Part shown: positions 44,903-54,227 of the stretch, one piece after another
Layout of the letters: the number at the start of each line of letters is the position of its first letter
Numbering within the stretch: position 1 is the stretch's first letter
From: Schaalia vaccimaxillae DSM 15804
Lineage (GTDB): Bacteria; Actinomycetota; Actinomycetes; Actinomycetales; Actinomycetaceae
Reading direction: 5' to 3'
Length of the DNA: 64,000 bases
NCBI RefSeq assembly: GCF_000420425.1
Contig: NZ_ATUX01000013.1
Location: 1 to 64,000 of the forward strand
The notes under the pieces: generated by a model
The model's database searches: none
What the model saw: only the letters and a program-made list of their open reading frames with translations
Told to the model about the DNA's origin: nothing
Program-made: the position numbers and the translations under genes

Positions 44903-46107
44903 CAACCGATCGGACGGTCTGGGACGAGCTCATCGGACAGGACAACGCTGTTTCTGTTCTTCTCGAAGCTGCCCAGGGTGCCCGGTCGATTATTGCCGCA
45001 GAACAAGAGGTCGCCGGTTCGGCAGAGGATTCTCGACGTTCCATGAGCCACGCTTGGTTGATTACGGGCCCACCAGGGTCCGGCCGGTCAGTGGCCGCCC
45101 GCGCTTTCGCTGCAGCCCTCCAATGCACGGGGACACAGCCCGGATGCGGTCAGTGCCCGGGATGCCGCACGGCGATGGCCAAATCCAATGGTGACGTGCT
45201 CTTTGTTGCTACCGAAGCCTCGATCATCAAGGTTGAAGAAGCTCGCTCGCTCGTACTCAAAGCCCAGTCCGCGCCCTCGCAAGGATTGTGGCGAGTGATC
45301 GTCGTCGAGGACGCTGATCGCCTTAACGAACAGGGTGCAAATGCCCTGCTCAAAGCCATCGAAGAACCGCCAGAACGCACCGTGTGGCTGCTGTGCGCAC
45401 CCAGCCCAGAAGACATGATCCAAACGATCCGGTCTCGGTGCCGTCATTTGTCTCTACGGATCCCGTCCGCCCAGGCGGTTGCCGATCTCCTTGTGTCCGA
45501 GGGCGTAGCCGACCCGAAGACCGCTTTGGACGCGGCCCGAGCGGCCCAATCCCATGTTGGTCTAGCGCGAGCCTTGGCGCGCGACCCCGAGATGCGTCGG
45601 CGCCGCCGAGACATCATCACCGCCCCCGTTCGGGTGCGTTCTGTGGGCGAAGCAGTGATGGCTGCTGAACGACTGTTGGAAACAGCGAAAGAGCAGGCTG
45701 ATGCACGCCTTGGCGTGCGTAACGCGCAAGAGAAGGCAGAACTTTTGCGCCAGCTCGGAATGGAAGAGGGAGAGTCTGCAAATAAACAGTCACGTGCCCT
45801 ACTGCAACAGCTTGAGCAAGAACAAAAACGTCGAGCCAAACGTGCCCTCAATGATGAAATCGACAGGGCACTGATCGATCTACTAGCAATTTACCGTGAT
45901 GTGCTGATGGTTCAACTCAATACTGAGCAAGAGTTGGTCAACATGGACCTGGTGGAACTGGTTCATGAGTTAGCCGCGGATTCGACGCCTCGGCAAACTA
46001 TGGCTCGCACAGCGGCGATCGAAGAAGCCCGCAAACGACTCATCGCTAATGGCAACACTTTGTTGGTGCTCGAAGCGATGGCAGTGTCTTTGCGTCCCCA
46101 GCTGTAA
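44899..46107 (+). CDS. holB: DNA polymerase III subunit delta'
   Basis: HolB is part of the clamp loader. The 402-aa protein has a P-loop variant GPPGSGRS (57-64), a zinc module with Cys in GCGQCPGC, ALLKAIEEPPE (sensor region) and SRCR. Delta' is normally ATPase-inactive despite a degenerate P-loop. A coiled, Gln/Glu/Arg-rich stretch near 290-320 (LLQQLEQEQKRRAKR) precedes the C-terminal collar. It starts at GTG 44899, overlapping tmk. Confidence 0.94.
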   Translation: MTTDRTVWDELIGQDNAVSVLLEAAQGARSIIAAEQEVAGSAEDSRRSMSHAWLITGPPGSGRSVAARAFAAALQCTGTQPGCGQCPGCRTAMAKSNGDVLFVATEASIIKVEEARSLVLKAQSAPSQGLWRVIVVEDADRLNEQGANALLKAIEEPPERTVWLLCAPSPEDMIQTIRSRCRHLSLRIPSAQAVADLLVSEGVADPKTALDAARAAQSHVGLARALARDPEMRRRRRDIITAPVRVRSVGEAVMAAERLLETAKEQADARLGVRNAQEKAELLRQLGMEEGESANKQSRALLQQLEQEQKRRAKRALNDEIDRALIDLLAIYRDVLMVQLNTEQELVNMDLVELVHELAADSTPRQTMARTAAIEEARKRLIANGNTLLVLEAMAVSLRPQL

Positions 46108-46199
46108 ATAGGGTCTCCTGCTGTAAGGGCTTCCTGCGCACCGGTGATACCTAGATTTGGTCGTCCTCGCTCCAAATCAAACGGGGATGAAACTTCCCG

Positions 46200-46205
46200 T
46201 AGGCT
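46200..46205 (+). promoter_or_regulatory. -10 box of leaderless peptidase gene
   Basis: TAGGCT is followed by 6 nt and ATG 46212; there is no Shine-Dalgarno sequence. Confidence 0.5.
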
Positions 46206-46211
46206 TAGCGC

Positions 46212-47849
46212 ATGAATGCTCGTCGTACTGGTGTTTTAGCTATTTCTGTGATCGCAATGATCGTAGCAGTGAGCCTCTTCGTTGCTCTCATATGGCAAGG
46301 CATAGGCCTGTTGAGAGGCGCTTCTCACCTAGGTTCCCAAAGTGGCCGTAGCGACCTTCCCGCCTCGGCTTCACCCAATCCTTTGAACGCCACTAGCGCG
46401 CAAGACTTCTACAACCAGACTGTGAATTGGCGCCTGTGCTCCGAAACAGAGATCACCCTGGACGTCGCGACGCCGCCCTCGGATATGAGTCCCTACGAAT
46501 GCGCGACGATCCTGGCACCGCTCGACTGGGACGACCCAGCCGGCGAGCAAATCGAACTGGCCGTCGCAGTCCACCGAAACGGTAAGGAGGCGGCTCCTGC
46601 TCTCTTCTATAACCTCGGTGGCCCCGGTGGCAATGCCGTCAAATCGCTGTCCTACCAGATTGCAGACAACCTGGGTGATGCCCTCATTGAGGCTTATGAC
46701 ATCGTTGCTCTTGATCCGCGAGGCGTTGGTGCCTCGACGCCCGTCAAGTGCATGAGTGACGCTGAACTGGACGAGTTCAATACGGGAGAGAGTCTTGTCG
46801 AGTCCGATGCCAGTCCGCAAGAGAAGATCGAAACATTGATCGAGGCATCCGTAGAGATCGCCCAGGGCTGCCAAAAGTATTCCGGTGACTTGTATAAGCA
46901 CATTGATACGGTGTCGGCCGCCAAAGACTTCGATATGGTCCGCGAACTATTGGATCAGGAAAAGTTCAATTACCTGGGATATTCCTACGGGACTTTTCTT
47001 GGAGCCACCTACGCCGACCTGTTCCCAGAGAAAGCTGGTCGCCTAGTTTTGGATGGTGCCGTTGACCCGGCCCTGTCAGTCAATGAGGTGTCTGATCTGC
47101 AGATGCGCGGTTTCGAGGCATCAATTCGGCACTGGGTTGAGGATTGTCAGTCGGGGTCAGGATGCCCGCTCACAGGTAGCGTCGACGACGGCATGATGAC
47201 GGTGAAAAAGTTCCTCGAACGCCTCGCAGTCAGTCCACTGGAAACCGTAGATCCCCAGCGGCCGTTGACTCAGAACCTCGCAATGGGAGCGATTGTGGGG
47301 TTGATGTATTCCGAGCAGACGTATTCGGTGCTCACTCAAGCAATGACTCAGGCCCTTAAAGACAATGATGGATCCCAGTTGCTTTACCTTGCGGACTTCC
47401 TTAACGACCGAAATGATGACGGGACCTACGCATCAAATAGCGCGTCAGCTCTCATCGCGATCAATAACCTTGACTACTCCGCCCAAGGCACCCCAGAAGA
47501 ATGGGAGGCGGAAGCGAAGAAGCTTGAAGAGGAATTGACCGTGATGGGCCAATTTGCGGGATACTCGTCGGCGGGTATTAACGAGTGGCCCACTGCTCAC
47601 GCCGAACGTCAAGAAATTCGAGCTTCGGGAACTCCACCGATTGTGGTGGTGGGTACCACTCACGACCCGGCAACCCCGTATGTCATGTCGGAGTCCTTGG
47701 CTCGTCAGCTTGAAGCGGGTGTTCTGGTGACAAGTGAAGGATGGGATCACACCGCTTATTCGAAGACTGCTTCCGAATGTGTCATTGGAGCGGTTGAAGG
47801 TTACCTGGTTGACGGCACTGTGCCTGAGGACGGTTTGGTCTGTCAGTAG
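46212..47849 (+). CDS. Exported alpha/beta-hydrolase, tripeptidyl aminopeptidase-like
   Basis: The product is 545 aa. A signal anchor (ISVIAMIVAVSLFVALIW) covers residues ~10-30. The hydrolase fold has the oxyanion region YNLGGPGGNA, nucleophile Ser in GYSYGTFLG (near residue 258), Asp in GTTHDPATP and His in GWDHTAYS, so the triad is complete. This pattern fits the Streptomyces SlpD/E and Tap family, which releases N-terminal tripeptides outside the cell. No lipobox is present. Confidence 0.9.
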   Translation: MNARRTGVLAISVIAMIVAVSLFVALIWQGIGLLRGASHLGSQSGRSDLPASASPNPLNATSAQDFYNQTVNWRLCSETEITLDVATPPSDMSPYECATILAPLDWDDPAGEQIELAVAVHRNGKEAAPALFYNLGGPGGNAVKSLSYQIADNLGDALIEAYDIVALDPRGVGASTPVKCMSDAELDEFNTGESLVESDASPQEKIETLIEASVEIAQGCQKYSGDLYKHIDTVSAAKDFDMVRELLDQEKFNYLGYSYGTFLGATYADLFPEKAGRLVLDGAVDPALSVNEVSDLQMRGFEASIRHWVEDCQSGSGCPLTGSVDDGMMTVKKFLERLAVSPLETVDPQRPLTQNLAMGAIVGLMYSEQTYSVLTQAMTQALKDNDGSQLLYLADFLNDRNDDGTYASNSASALIAINNLDYSAQGTPEEWEAEAKKLEEELTVMGQFAGYSSAGINEWPTAHAERQEIRASGTPPIVVVGTTHDPATPYVMSESLARQLEAGVLVTSEGWDHTAYSKTASECVIGAVEGYLVDGTVPEDGLVCQ

Positions 47850-48087
47850 TTGCTAGGTTGTCAAGTAGTCGGTCTGTATAGGCGGTGGCTGCTGGGTTGG
47901 GCAGGTGTGGCTAACTGGTTGTGCAGACGTGGGTTAGATAGTTACGTAGGCGTCGGCTAGCTGCGAGCGGTCTAGTCGTGTGATCGGAACCATGGCGCGG
48001 CTCGATGCTTGCGGTTTGCTCGGCCTGTGGTGATCCCAGTAGAGTGGGCGCGTTGCCTGAAATCCCAGTCAAGGGTTTGATGGTGCG

Positions 48088-48160
48088 GCCGCCTTAGCTC
48101 AGTCGGCAGAGCGATTCACTCGTAATGAATAGGTCGTGGGTTCGATTCCCACAGGCGGCT
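48088..48160 (+). tRNA. tRNA-Thr (anticodon CGT)
   Basis: A full cloverleaf is present: acceptor GCCGCCT / AGGCGGC, D-arm TAGCTCAGTCGGCAGAGC, anticodon CGT at 48121-48123, T-arm GTGGGTTCGATTCCCAC. CCA is not encoded. Confidence 0.96.
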
Positions 48161-48396
48161 CCGGATTGGACCCGGCCCCTACGGGGGTCGGGTTCTTCGC
48201 GTATGTGGGTACGAAGGGGGCAGGAAGCCAGCCGCCGCGACCGTCTGGGGTGGGCATGAGGTCGTTCGGCGTTACGCCGAAGAAAGCTGCGAGAAGAGTG
48301 ATCTCTTCAGCGGACCATTTGGTGCGGCCGTTCATTCGATAGGAAATGCTTTGGCAGCTAGGTCTTGGCCGCGATCATTCGAAAGAGTTCGGCCAT
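48161..48396 (-). pseudogene. XRE-type phage regulator remnant
   Basis: A start MAELFRMIAAKT runs into a stop at 48358. In the next frame SISYRMNGRTKWSAEEITLL and FFGVTPNDLM match the second half of an XRE helix-turn-helix (operator-reading helix plus the closing helix with the GVTPNDLM signature of phage repressors). The frame then runs antisense into tRNA-Thr with no native stop. I read it as a frameshifted and truncated phage regulator left beside the tRNA. Confidence 0.55.
48170..48193 (+). terminator. Terminator after tRNA-Thr
   Basis: A 10-bp GC-rich stem ACCCGGCCCC / GGGGTCGGGT with a TACG-type loop is followed by TCTT. Confidence 0.7.
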
Positions 48397-48670
48397 TTTT
48401 GGTCCGTTTGACTGTGGCTGTTGTCAGCAGCATTCAGCAAATTTGACATATCGTTGCAAATTAGGTGTCGACACACAAAAGTGCAAGTTTGTAATATGGC
48501 GCATGACACAATGCGACTTGCATAGCGTGACGATGAGAGAAGAGTGAGGCGTGCCGTGTCTCTTCGTGTCGTGGTGTGCCGTTGGTTGGCGTGTTGTCTA
48601 GGGGAACTGAGATTCAGATTTTCCTGAATCCAACGGGAATACCTGTTTGCTGGGCGCAATAGGAGTGAAT

Positions 48671-48904
48671 GTGAAGTCCTATTTAAAACCCTTGGATTGG
48701 GCTCTGATCGTTGTTGCTGTCATAGGGATCGTTGCAAATGCTGCTACCGCTTGGTTACTTCACCAGGACAGCCACTGGCTTCCGATATGTTCGTTGATCG
48801 GAAGTATCGGCCTGTTCGCCTGTGCTCTGATCATGTTGCGTGCCGCGTTCATTCGTTCAGGAAAAACTGCGGGAGATGCGTCTGCTGATTTGTCGAAGAG
48901 TTGA
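48671..48904 (+). CDS. Small two-helix membrane protein
   Basis: The product is 77 aa from GTG 48671, with AGGAG 5 nt upstream. Two hydrophobic segments (ALIVVAVIGIVANAATAWLL and SLIGSIGLFACALIMLRAAF) with a short acidic tail suggest an integral membrane protein. I do not recognise it. It lies in a region with mobile-element remnants and may be a leftover accessory gene. Confidence 0.5.
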   Translation: MKSYLKPLDWALIVVAVIGIVANAATAWLLHQDSHWLPICSLIGSIGLFACALIMLRAAFIRSGKTAGDASADLSKS

Positions 48905-49069
48905 CCGACGGGCGGCATTATTCGAACGTAAAGGGAGCTTGAGAAACGCCGTTGATTCCACAAAACGTCATTGGATAGCACCTTCGGTCAACATCTCTAT
49001 CTGCGAATCTGAAGTGTTCTAGGTGTTTGTGTAGGCGCTAAGGAGGGTTATCTGACTGGTTGGGTTGAG

Positions 49070-49308
49070 GCCAGAATCCTTGCCGAGGGATCTGGAATCG
49101 GGAAGCGTCTTAGGCTCGGGTGCTTAACTTGGGGCCTCTAGGCGCATTGTCCGCTAGTCGTTATGGGAAGGTTGCAAGGCTGGGTGGACCTTCCGTATTG
49201 AAGGATCTGACTGTGAAGATTGCTGGCCTGCGGGGCGAGAACGAAGAGCTGCGTGAGGCTGATGAATTGCTTAAAGTGAGCCGACTCAATCAGAAGCGGT
49301 CCCAGTAG
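49070..49308 (+). pseudogene. IS3-family OrfA remnant
   Basis: The frame ending at 49308 includes LTVKIAGLRGENEELREADE and LLKV, close to the leucine-zipper end of IS3-type OrfA (VARLRRENAELREANEILK). Upstream, in another frame near 49070-49130, EARILAEGSGIGKRLRLG recalls the helix-turn-helix half. No OrfB is present. It is a decayed fragment. Confidence 0.5.
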
Positions 49309-49646
49309 TTCAAAACTGAGAACACGGTCGTTCTCTATATGCTTGGAAAATGGACCTATGTAGCCATTGCTGTAAAGACTTGGCATGGCGGTCGCAGAGC
49401 ATCCGCAGCTTTTGTTGTGTCACCCGCAAAAACAGACACAGTCGTGGTTGTAGGATTGCGGGTGTGATGCGCGGATTCGCAGGATTCCGCTGTTTTGTCT
49501 GCCAACGAAAAAGATGGATGTGCCCGACTGTGTCTATTTTTGCGGGTTGATCGAAATGGCGGATTAGGATTTTTGTCCATCGAAGGGGCCAAAATGTGCT
49601 GCATGTGACGTAGTCGCAATTTTTCTTTTCGCTCTCGTCAGACTCT
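49309..49646. other. Intergenic region before pit
   Basis: No supported gene was found. Inverted-repeat element copy 6 (49422-49547) and the PHO box region border pit. Confidence 0.6.
49422..49547. repeat. 126-bp inverted-repeat element, copy 6
   Basis: 24-nt arms (49422-49445 and 49524-49547) enclose a 78-nt spacer. With copy 3 it is the best-preserved copy. Confidence 0.9.
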
Positions 49647-49668
49647 GTTCACCTTCTGTTCACCTTGC
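49647..49668 (+). promoter_or_regulatory. PHO box (PhoP-type direct repeats)
   Basis: Two 11-bp direct repeats GTTCACCTTCT and GTTCACCTTGC fit the actinobacterial PHO-box consensus GTTCACC. They lie 56 nt before pit, suggesting induction under phosphate limitation. Confidence 0.65.
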
Positions 49669-49723
49669 GCCGGAATGCTTCATCGCGGAAATCAACTGAA
49701 GGATTCTCAGAAAGGTGAACTCC

Positions 49724-51334
49724 ATGAGTTCGTCTCCCACCCCCACGCAGGATCCCACCGCAGGTACCACACGTGCCACCAATGATCGATGGTGGCACCT
49801 CGCTTTCGGTGGCCTACTCACCGTTGGGCTCATCGGATTTACTGTCTGGTCCTTTGGCTATGTTGGCCCCGGAGTCAACCACTTCCTGTTGGTCTTAGCT
49901 ATCGCATTCGGTTGCTTCATGGCTTTCAACATTGGTGGTAACGACGTTGCCAACTCCTTCGGAACATCGGTGGGAGCGGGAACTCTGTCCCTTAAACAAG
50001 CACTCATCGTCGCTGCCATCTTCGAAGTCTCTGGAGCTGTGATTGCCGGCGGTTCGGTAACCGATACGGTGCGCTCGGGCATCGTCGATCTGGGAGCCAT
50101 TGACGTCAACCCCATGCACTTTGCCTTCATCATGATGGCAGCCCTTTTAGGTGCTGCTGTGTGGCTGCTCATTGCCACCTGGCGTGGCTGGCCGGTGTCA
50201 ACGACCCACTCGATCATCGGTGGCATCGTGGGTGCAGCTTTGGCAATTGGTTTTACGACAGGTTCTGGCGGCCTGGACATGGTGCAGTGGGGCGAGATTG
50301 GCAAGATTGCTTCCTCGTGGATCCTCTCGCCTGCACTCGGTGGCTTAGTCTCGTGGATTCTGTATTCGTGGATTAAGAAGTCAATCCTGGCCTACAACGA
50401 CGAGGCCGATGCCAAGCTGCGTGAAATTCACCAGGAGCGCGTCAATCATCGTAATCGCCACAAGGAACGCTTCAGCTTGATGACCGAGCTTCAGCAGATC
50501 TCCTATACATCGGCCATGGCTCGTGATGCGGTGATCGTGCACGCTCCGGACTTTAGTGAAGAAGACTTGGAGTCGGATTACTATCGCGAGCTGTACGTCA
50601 TTAACCGCAAGGCTGACGAGGTCAATGCTCACCGCGCACTGGAACGCTGGGTACCAATTTTGGCGGCAATCGGTTCGATGGTTCTGACGGCAATGGTGGT
50701 GACTAAGGGCTTGAAGAACCTGGACCTGGACCTGTCGGCTATGGAAAACTTCCTCATCATCGCGATGGTGGGAGCTGTGGTGTGGATGGCGATCTTCATC
50801 CTGGCCCAGACCATGAAGAAGCACGCGCTGAACCGTTCGACCTTCCTGATTTTCTCCTGGCTTCAGGTGTTCACTGCCTCGGCATTCGCCTTCAGCCACG
50901 GTTCCAATGACATTGCCAATGCTATTGGCCCCTTTGCGGCTGTCGTGGACGTTCTTAAAGAAAATGCCATTAACCCGAAGTCTCCGGTTCCTATGGCGAT
51001 GACGATTGTGTGTGGCATCGCGTTGATTTCAGGCCTGTGGTTCATTGGCCGCAACGTCATCCGCACGGTGGGTACGGGATTGACCGAAATGCACCCCGCC
51101 TCGGGCTTCACAGCTGAATTGTCGGCGGCTGCCGTGGTCATGGGGGCCTCGGCCCTTGGCCTGCCGGTGTCCTCAACCCACATCCTCATCGGCGCTGTTC
51201 TGGGTATTGGCATCGTCAATAAGGCTGCTAACTGGAAGCTGATGAAGCCGATCGCCATGGCGTGGCTCATTACCCTGCCTGCTGCTGCTGGCGTGTCGGC
51301 GGTGACGGCGCTGGCTCTCAATGCGTTTTTCTAA
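49724..51334 (+). CDS. pitA: Inorganic phosphate transporter, Pit family
   Basis: Pit is a metal-phosphate/H+ symporter. The 536-aa protein has about ten membrane segments and the duplicated PD001131 motif: [18 protein letters not shown] in the first half and [13 protein letters not shown] in the second. A ~130-residue cytoplasmic loop (about 220-320) separates the halves. I prefer ATG 49724, with AAAGGTGA before it, over the in-frame GTG 49715. PHO-box control is unusual for Pit genes, often the constitutive low-affinity system. Confidence 0.93.
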   Translation: MSSSPTPTQDPTAGTTRATNDRWWHLAFGGLLTVGLIGFTVWSFGYVGPGVNHFLLVLAIAFGCFMAFNIGGNDVANSFGTSVGAGTLSLKQALIVAAIFEVSGAVIAGGSVTDTVRSGIVDLGAIDVNPMHFAFIMMAALLGAAVWLLIATWRGWPVSTTHSIIGGIVGAALAIGFTTGSGGLDMVQWGEIGKIASSWILSPALGGLVSWILYSWIKKSILAYNDEADAKLREIHQERVNHRNRHKERFSLMTELQQISYTSAMARDAVIVHAPDFSEEDLESDYYRELYVINRKADEVNAHRALERWVPILAAIGSMVLTAMVVTKGLKNLDLDLSAMENFLIIAMVGAVVWMAIFILAQTMKKHALNRSTFLIFSWLQVFTASAFAFSHGSNDIANAIGPFAAVVDVLKENAINPKSPVPMAMTIVCGIALISGLWFIGRNVIRTVGTGLTEMHPASGFTAELSAAAVVMGASALGLPVSSTHILIGAVLGIGIVNKAANWKLMKPIAMAWLITLPAAAGVSAVTALALNAFF

Positions 51335-51505
51335 TTCGCGCGTTCAGCCTGTTCTTTATCGCCGCTCTAGAGGCTTAAGCGAAACCGTTCGGCACAATGC
51401 CTTCGCTGGAGGCGTAGCTGTCCGTGGAATCCTTGCGATTACGCCGTTCAAACCTGTGCGTGAGGCGCCGGGATCGCTGGGAGTATTCTCCCGCGGTGGA
51501 AAAAG

Positions 51506-51521
51506 TGGGCCAAAAGGCCCA
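51506..51521. terminator. Short hairpin between pit and dps
   Basis: TGGGCCAAAAGGCCCA is a perfect 6-bp stem with a 4-nt loop; no T-run follows. It lies in the 5' region of dps and may act there instead. Confidence 0.35.
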
Positions 51522-51597
51522 TCCTAGAAGGGTAGTCAGCGGGTCCGCTTCAATGCTGGATCCGACGGATCGATCCACCCGAGAAGGAGAAAAGATC

Positions 51598-52068
51598 ATG
51601 ACTGTTGAATCCACCGGTTTTAAGGGTTCGGATGTGTTGTCAGCCGACCTCCAGAAGGTTCTCACCGATGTGACGGCTCTGTCGCTGGTAGGCAAGCAGC
51701 TTCACTGGAATATTGTTGGCCAGGGCTTCCGTTCCCTGCACCTGTACCTGGACGAGGTCGTCGCTATTGCCCGCGAAGCATCCGACGAGGTCGCCGAGCG
51801 TATGCGCGCTATCCAGCTCACCCCAGATGGACGCCCCTCCGTTGTCGCCCAGGAAACGAGCTTGCCCAAGGTTGCCGAGGGCGTCGTTTCCACCGAAGAA
51901 GGCGCTGCCCAGGCAGTGGCAGCCATTAACGCCACGGTTGCGACCATGCGCGATGTCCACGAGAAGGTTGATGGGGAGGACCCGACCTCGGGCGATATTC
52001 TCGTCGACTACATTGGTCGCCTCGAGCAGCAGGCGTGGTTTATCCGCTCGCTGAACGAGAAAGCCTGA
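51598..52068 (+). CDS. dps: Dps-family DNA-binding ferritin-like protein
   Basis: Dps forms a 12-mer that stores iron and protects DNA from peroxide. The 156-aa protein has the inter-subunit ferroxidase ligands HWN (KQLHWNIVG) and the HLYLDE block with Asp/Glu ligands. No Lys-rich N-terminal tail is present, so direct DNA binding may be weak. GAAGGAGA precedes ATG 51598. A 21-bp palindrome terminator follows. Confidence 0.94.
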   Translation: MTVESTGFKGSDVLSADLQKVLTDVTALSLVGKQLHWNIVGQGFRSLHLYLDEVVAIAREASDEVAERMRAIQLTPDGRPSVVAQETSLPKVAEGVVSTEEGAAQAVAAINATVATMRDVHEKVDGEDPTSGDILVDYIGRLEQQAWFIRSLNEKA

Positions 52069-52138
52069 GGCTTTCCGCTCGAGGTGCTATGGTGCCCCAG
52101 GAACCTGGGGATAGCGTCGGCGTGTTAGCCCCGAGATT

Positions 52139-52190
52139 TCAGTAAAGAATCGCCCTACAGCCAAGAGGTTGTAGGGCGATTCTTTACTGA
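52139..52190. terminator. Long perfect palindrome after dps
   Basis: A 21-bp perfect inverted repeat (arm core AAGAATCGCCCTACA) with a 10-nt loop is present, probably a terminator able to work in both directions. Confidence 0.8.
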
Positions 52191-52281
52191 GAAAAGCTGG
52201 TGTGTTGATAGTCACGCAACATGCCAGACGCCACAGCACTCGCTAGGGTCGAAGAGAATTTGCTGTCTACGAGAGGCCATT

Positions 52282-54084
52282 TTGAGCACTGCAAACCCCG
52301 AAACTGATCTGAACGCTCAGACGGACGAGGCCCGCATCTCATGGCGCGTTGTAGCGCCTGCCGTCGCCATCGCATTGGCACTTGTTGCCCCAGCCGTCAT
52401 TTGGCCAGATTCCATGCGAGACATTGTCTCAGGGATCTCCAGCGGCGTCGTCAACGACATGGGCTGGTACTACACCCTGATTGTTGTTGGCTTTGTTGCT
52501 TTTGCGATCTTCATTGCCGTCAGTCGCTTTGGCGATATCAAGCTGGGCAGTGACGACGATGAACCTGACTATTCTCGTTCTTCCTGGTTTGCAATGCTAT
52601 TCGCCGCAGGCATGGGCATTGGTCTGGTGTTCTGGGGCGTGGCTGAGCCGCTAAGCCACTACGAAGATCCAGCCCCCGGGACCGACGTGTCGTCAATGTC
52701 GTCGACAGCCCAAGCCGCCATGAACACCACTTTCTTGCACTGGGGCCTGTCCGCCTGGGCGATCTACGTCGTGATCGGTGTGGCTATCGCCTACATGGTG
52801 CACCGCAAGGGCCGCACAGTATCAATTCGTTGGGTGCTCGAACCTCTCCTCGGTGATCGTGTTAAAGGGTGGCTGGGAGATATCATCGACATCGCCGCCC
52901 TCGTGGGTACTCTCTTCGGTGTCGCAACGTCTCTCGGTTTTGGTGCCGCCCAATTCAGCGGCGGCCTTGAATTTCAAGGCATTCTCAACCAGTCGCCGAA
53001 CGTTCTTTTAGCCATCGTTGTGATCATCAGCTTGCTCGCTGCCCTGTCGGTTGCTTCGGGCCTTGACGTAGGCATTAAGTGGCTGTCGAATGGTAACCTC
53101 GTCCTCGCTGCCGTCCTTCTGGTTGCTGTCCTCTTCTTGGGTGAACCGCTGTTCATCATGCGCGAGTTCGTTCAGTCCATCGGGCAATACATTCAGAATT
53201 TCGTTCCACTGTCGTTCCGCACTATGCCTTTCTACTCCGTCGAGGGCGGGGGAGAAGCATGGCTTGGTTCGTGGACCACCTACTACTGGGGTTGGTGGAT
53301 GAGCTGGTCGCCTTTCGTGGGTATTTTCATCGCGCGAATCTCCAAGGGTCGTACCGTCCGTGAGTTCGTCGTGGGTGTTCTGGGTGTACCGACTTTGGTG
53401 ACTTTCCTGTGGTTCTCCGTCATGGGTGGCACTGCGCTGTGGCAGCACATGTACGGTGGAGTGAACTTGACCGAGGGCGATAACTGGACCACCACTGCGC
53501 TCTTCGCCATGGTGAACAATTTGCCGGGCGGCCCGGTTTTGGCCGGATTGTTCATGCTGTTGCTAGTGGTTTTCTTTGTGACGTCTTCCGATTCGGCCTC
53601 CTTTGTGCTGGGCATGCTTTCGTCGAATGGTTCTCCGAATCCTCCGCTGAGTATTCGTCTTTTCTGGGCGGCCCTTCAGGGTGGAATTGCGGCTCTGTTG
53701 CTGTGGTTGGGCGCGAGTTCTGACGGCAGTGCCACCGACGGTCTGGGGGCTTTGCAGGTGCTGTCGATTCTTTCGGCGCTGCCCTTCTCGGTTGTCCTCG
53801 TGATGACTTGCGTGTCGATGTATAAGGCGTTCGGTAAGGAAAATGAACGTCGTATGAGGGCGGAGCGGCGCCTGTTGCGTGAACGCATCGAAACTCTGGT
53901 GGATGAGTCCGTAGAGATGGGGGCGGCGCGTCGCCGTGGGCGTTGGATGCCGCGCGAGTCCCTGTACACGACTCCGCGTCCCCGTCGTAAGCCCGCGGGC
54001 GCGAAACCTGGCTCTACCTCCGAGACTGATTCAGGTTTGGGGTCATCGGATTCTTTTGAACCGTCTTCAGGCACAGGTGTGTGA
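52282..54084 (+). CDS. BCCT-family betaine/choline/carnitine transporter
   Basis: BCCT proteins import trimethylammonium solutes with Na+ or H+ for osmoprotection. The 600-aa protein has 12 membrane segments. The motif FWGVAEPLSHYEDP (TM3) and WTTYYWGWWMSWSPFVG (TM8, the aromatic substrate box) are conserved, with TSSDSASFVLG in TM10-11. A ~75-residue basic C-terminal tail may sense osmotic stress as in BetP. It starts at TTG 52282. The substrate is probably glycine betaine. Confidence 0.92.
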   Translation: MSTANPETDLNAQTDEARISWRVVAPAVAIALALVAPAVIWPDSMRDIVSGISSGVVNDMGWYYTLIVVGFVAFAIFIAVSRFGDIKLGSDDDEPDYSRSSWFAMLFAAGMGIGLVFWGVAEPLSHYEDPAPGTDVSSMSSTAQAAMNTTFLHWGLSAWAIYVVIGVAIAYMVHRKGRTVSIRWVLEPLLGDRVKGWLGDIIDIAALVGTLFGVATSLGFGAAQFSGGLEFQGILNQSPNVLLAIVVIISLLAALSVASGLDVGIKWLSNGNLVLAAVLLVAVLFLGEPLFIMREFVQSIGQYIQNFVPLSFRTMPFYSVEGGGEAWLGSWTTYYWGWWMSWSPFVGIFIARISKGRTVREFVVGVLGVPTLVTFLWFSVMGGTALWQHMYGGVNLTEGDNWTTTALFAMVNNLPGGPVLAGLFMLLLVVFFVTSSDSASFVLGMLSSNGSPNPPLSIRLFWAALQGGIAALLLWLGASSDGSATDGLGALQVLSILSALPFSVVLVMTCVSMYKAFGKENERRMRAERRLLRERIETLVDESVEMGAARRRGRWMPRESLYTTPRPRRKPAGAKPGSTSETDSGLGSSDSFEPSSGTGV

Positions 54085-54100
54085 CCTTTTTCTAGGTGTG

Positions 54101-54149
54101 ACAGTGGTGGTCCGGGTTGCTCAGCAGCGCCCGGACCGCCACTGTTTTT
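54101..54149 (+). terminator. Intrinsic terminator of the BCCT gene
   Basis: A 16-bp stem (ACAGTGGTGGTCCGGG / CCCGGACCGCCACTGT) is followed by TTTTT. Confidence 0.92.
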
Positions 54150-54214
54150 CGTTGATTTTGCAATGTTTAGCACCTATGAGACAGGCCGTCACCAAAGTTC
54201 GTGCTCTGAACCGT

Positions 54215-54220
54215 TACCCT
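54215..54220 (+). promoter_or_regulatory. -10 box of leaderless hemH promoter
   Basis: TACCCT is followed by 7 nt and GTG 54228. Confidence 0.45.
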
Positions 54221-54227
54221 AACCTTC

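Noticed and set aside
48099-48160. Continuation of the XRE fragment into EPTTYSLRV
   Set aside because: It is antisense tRNA-Thr, not protein sequence.
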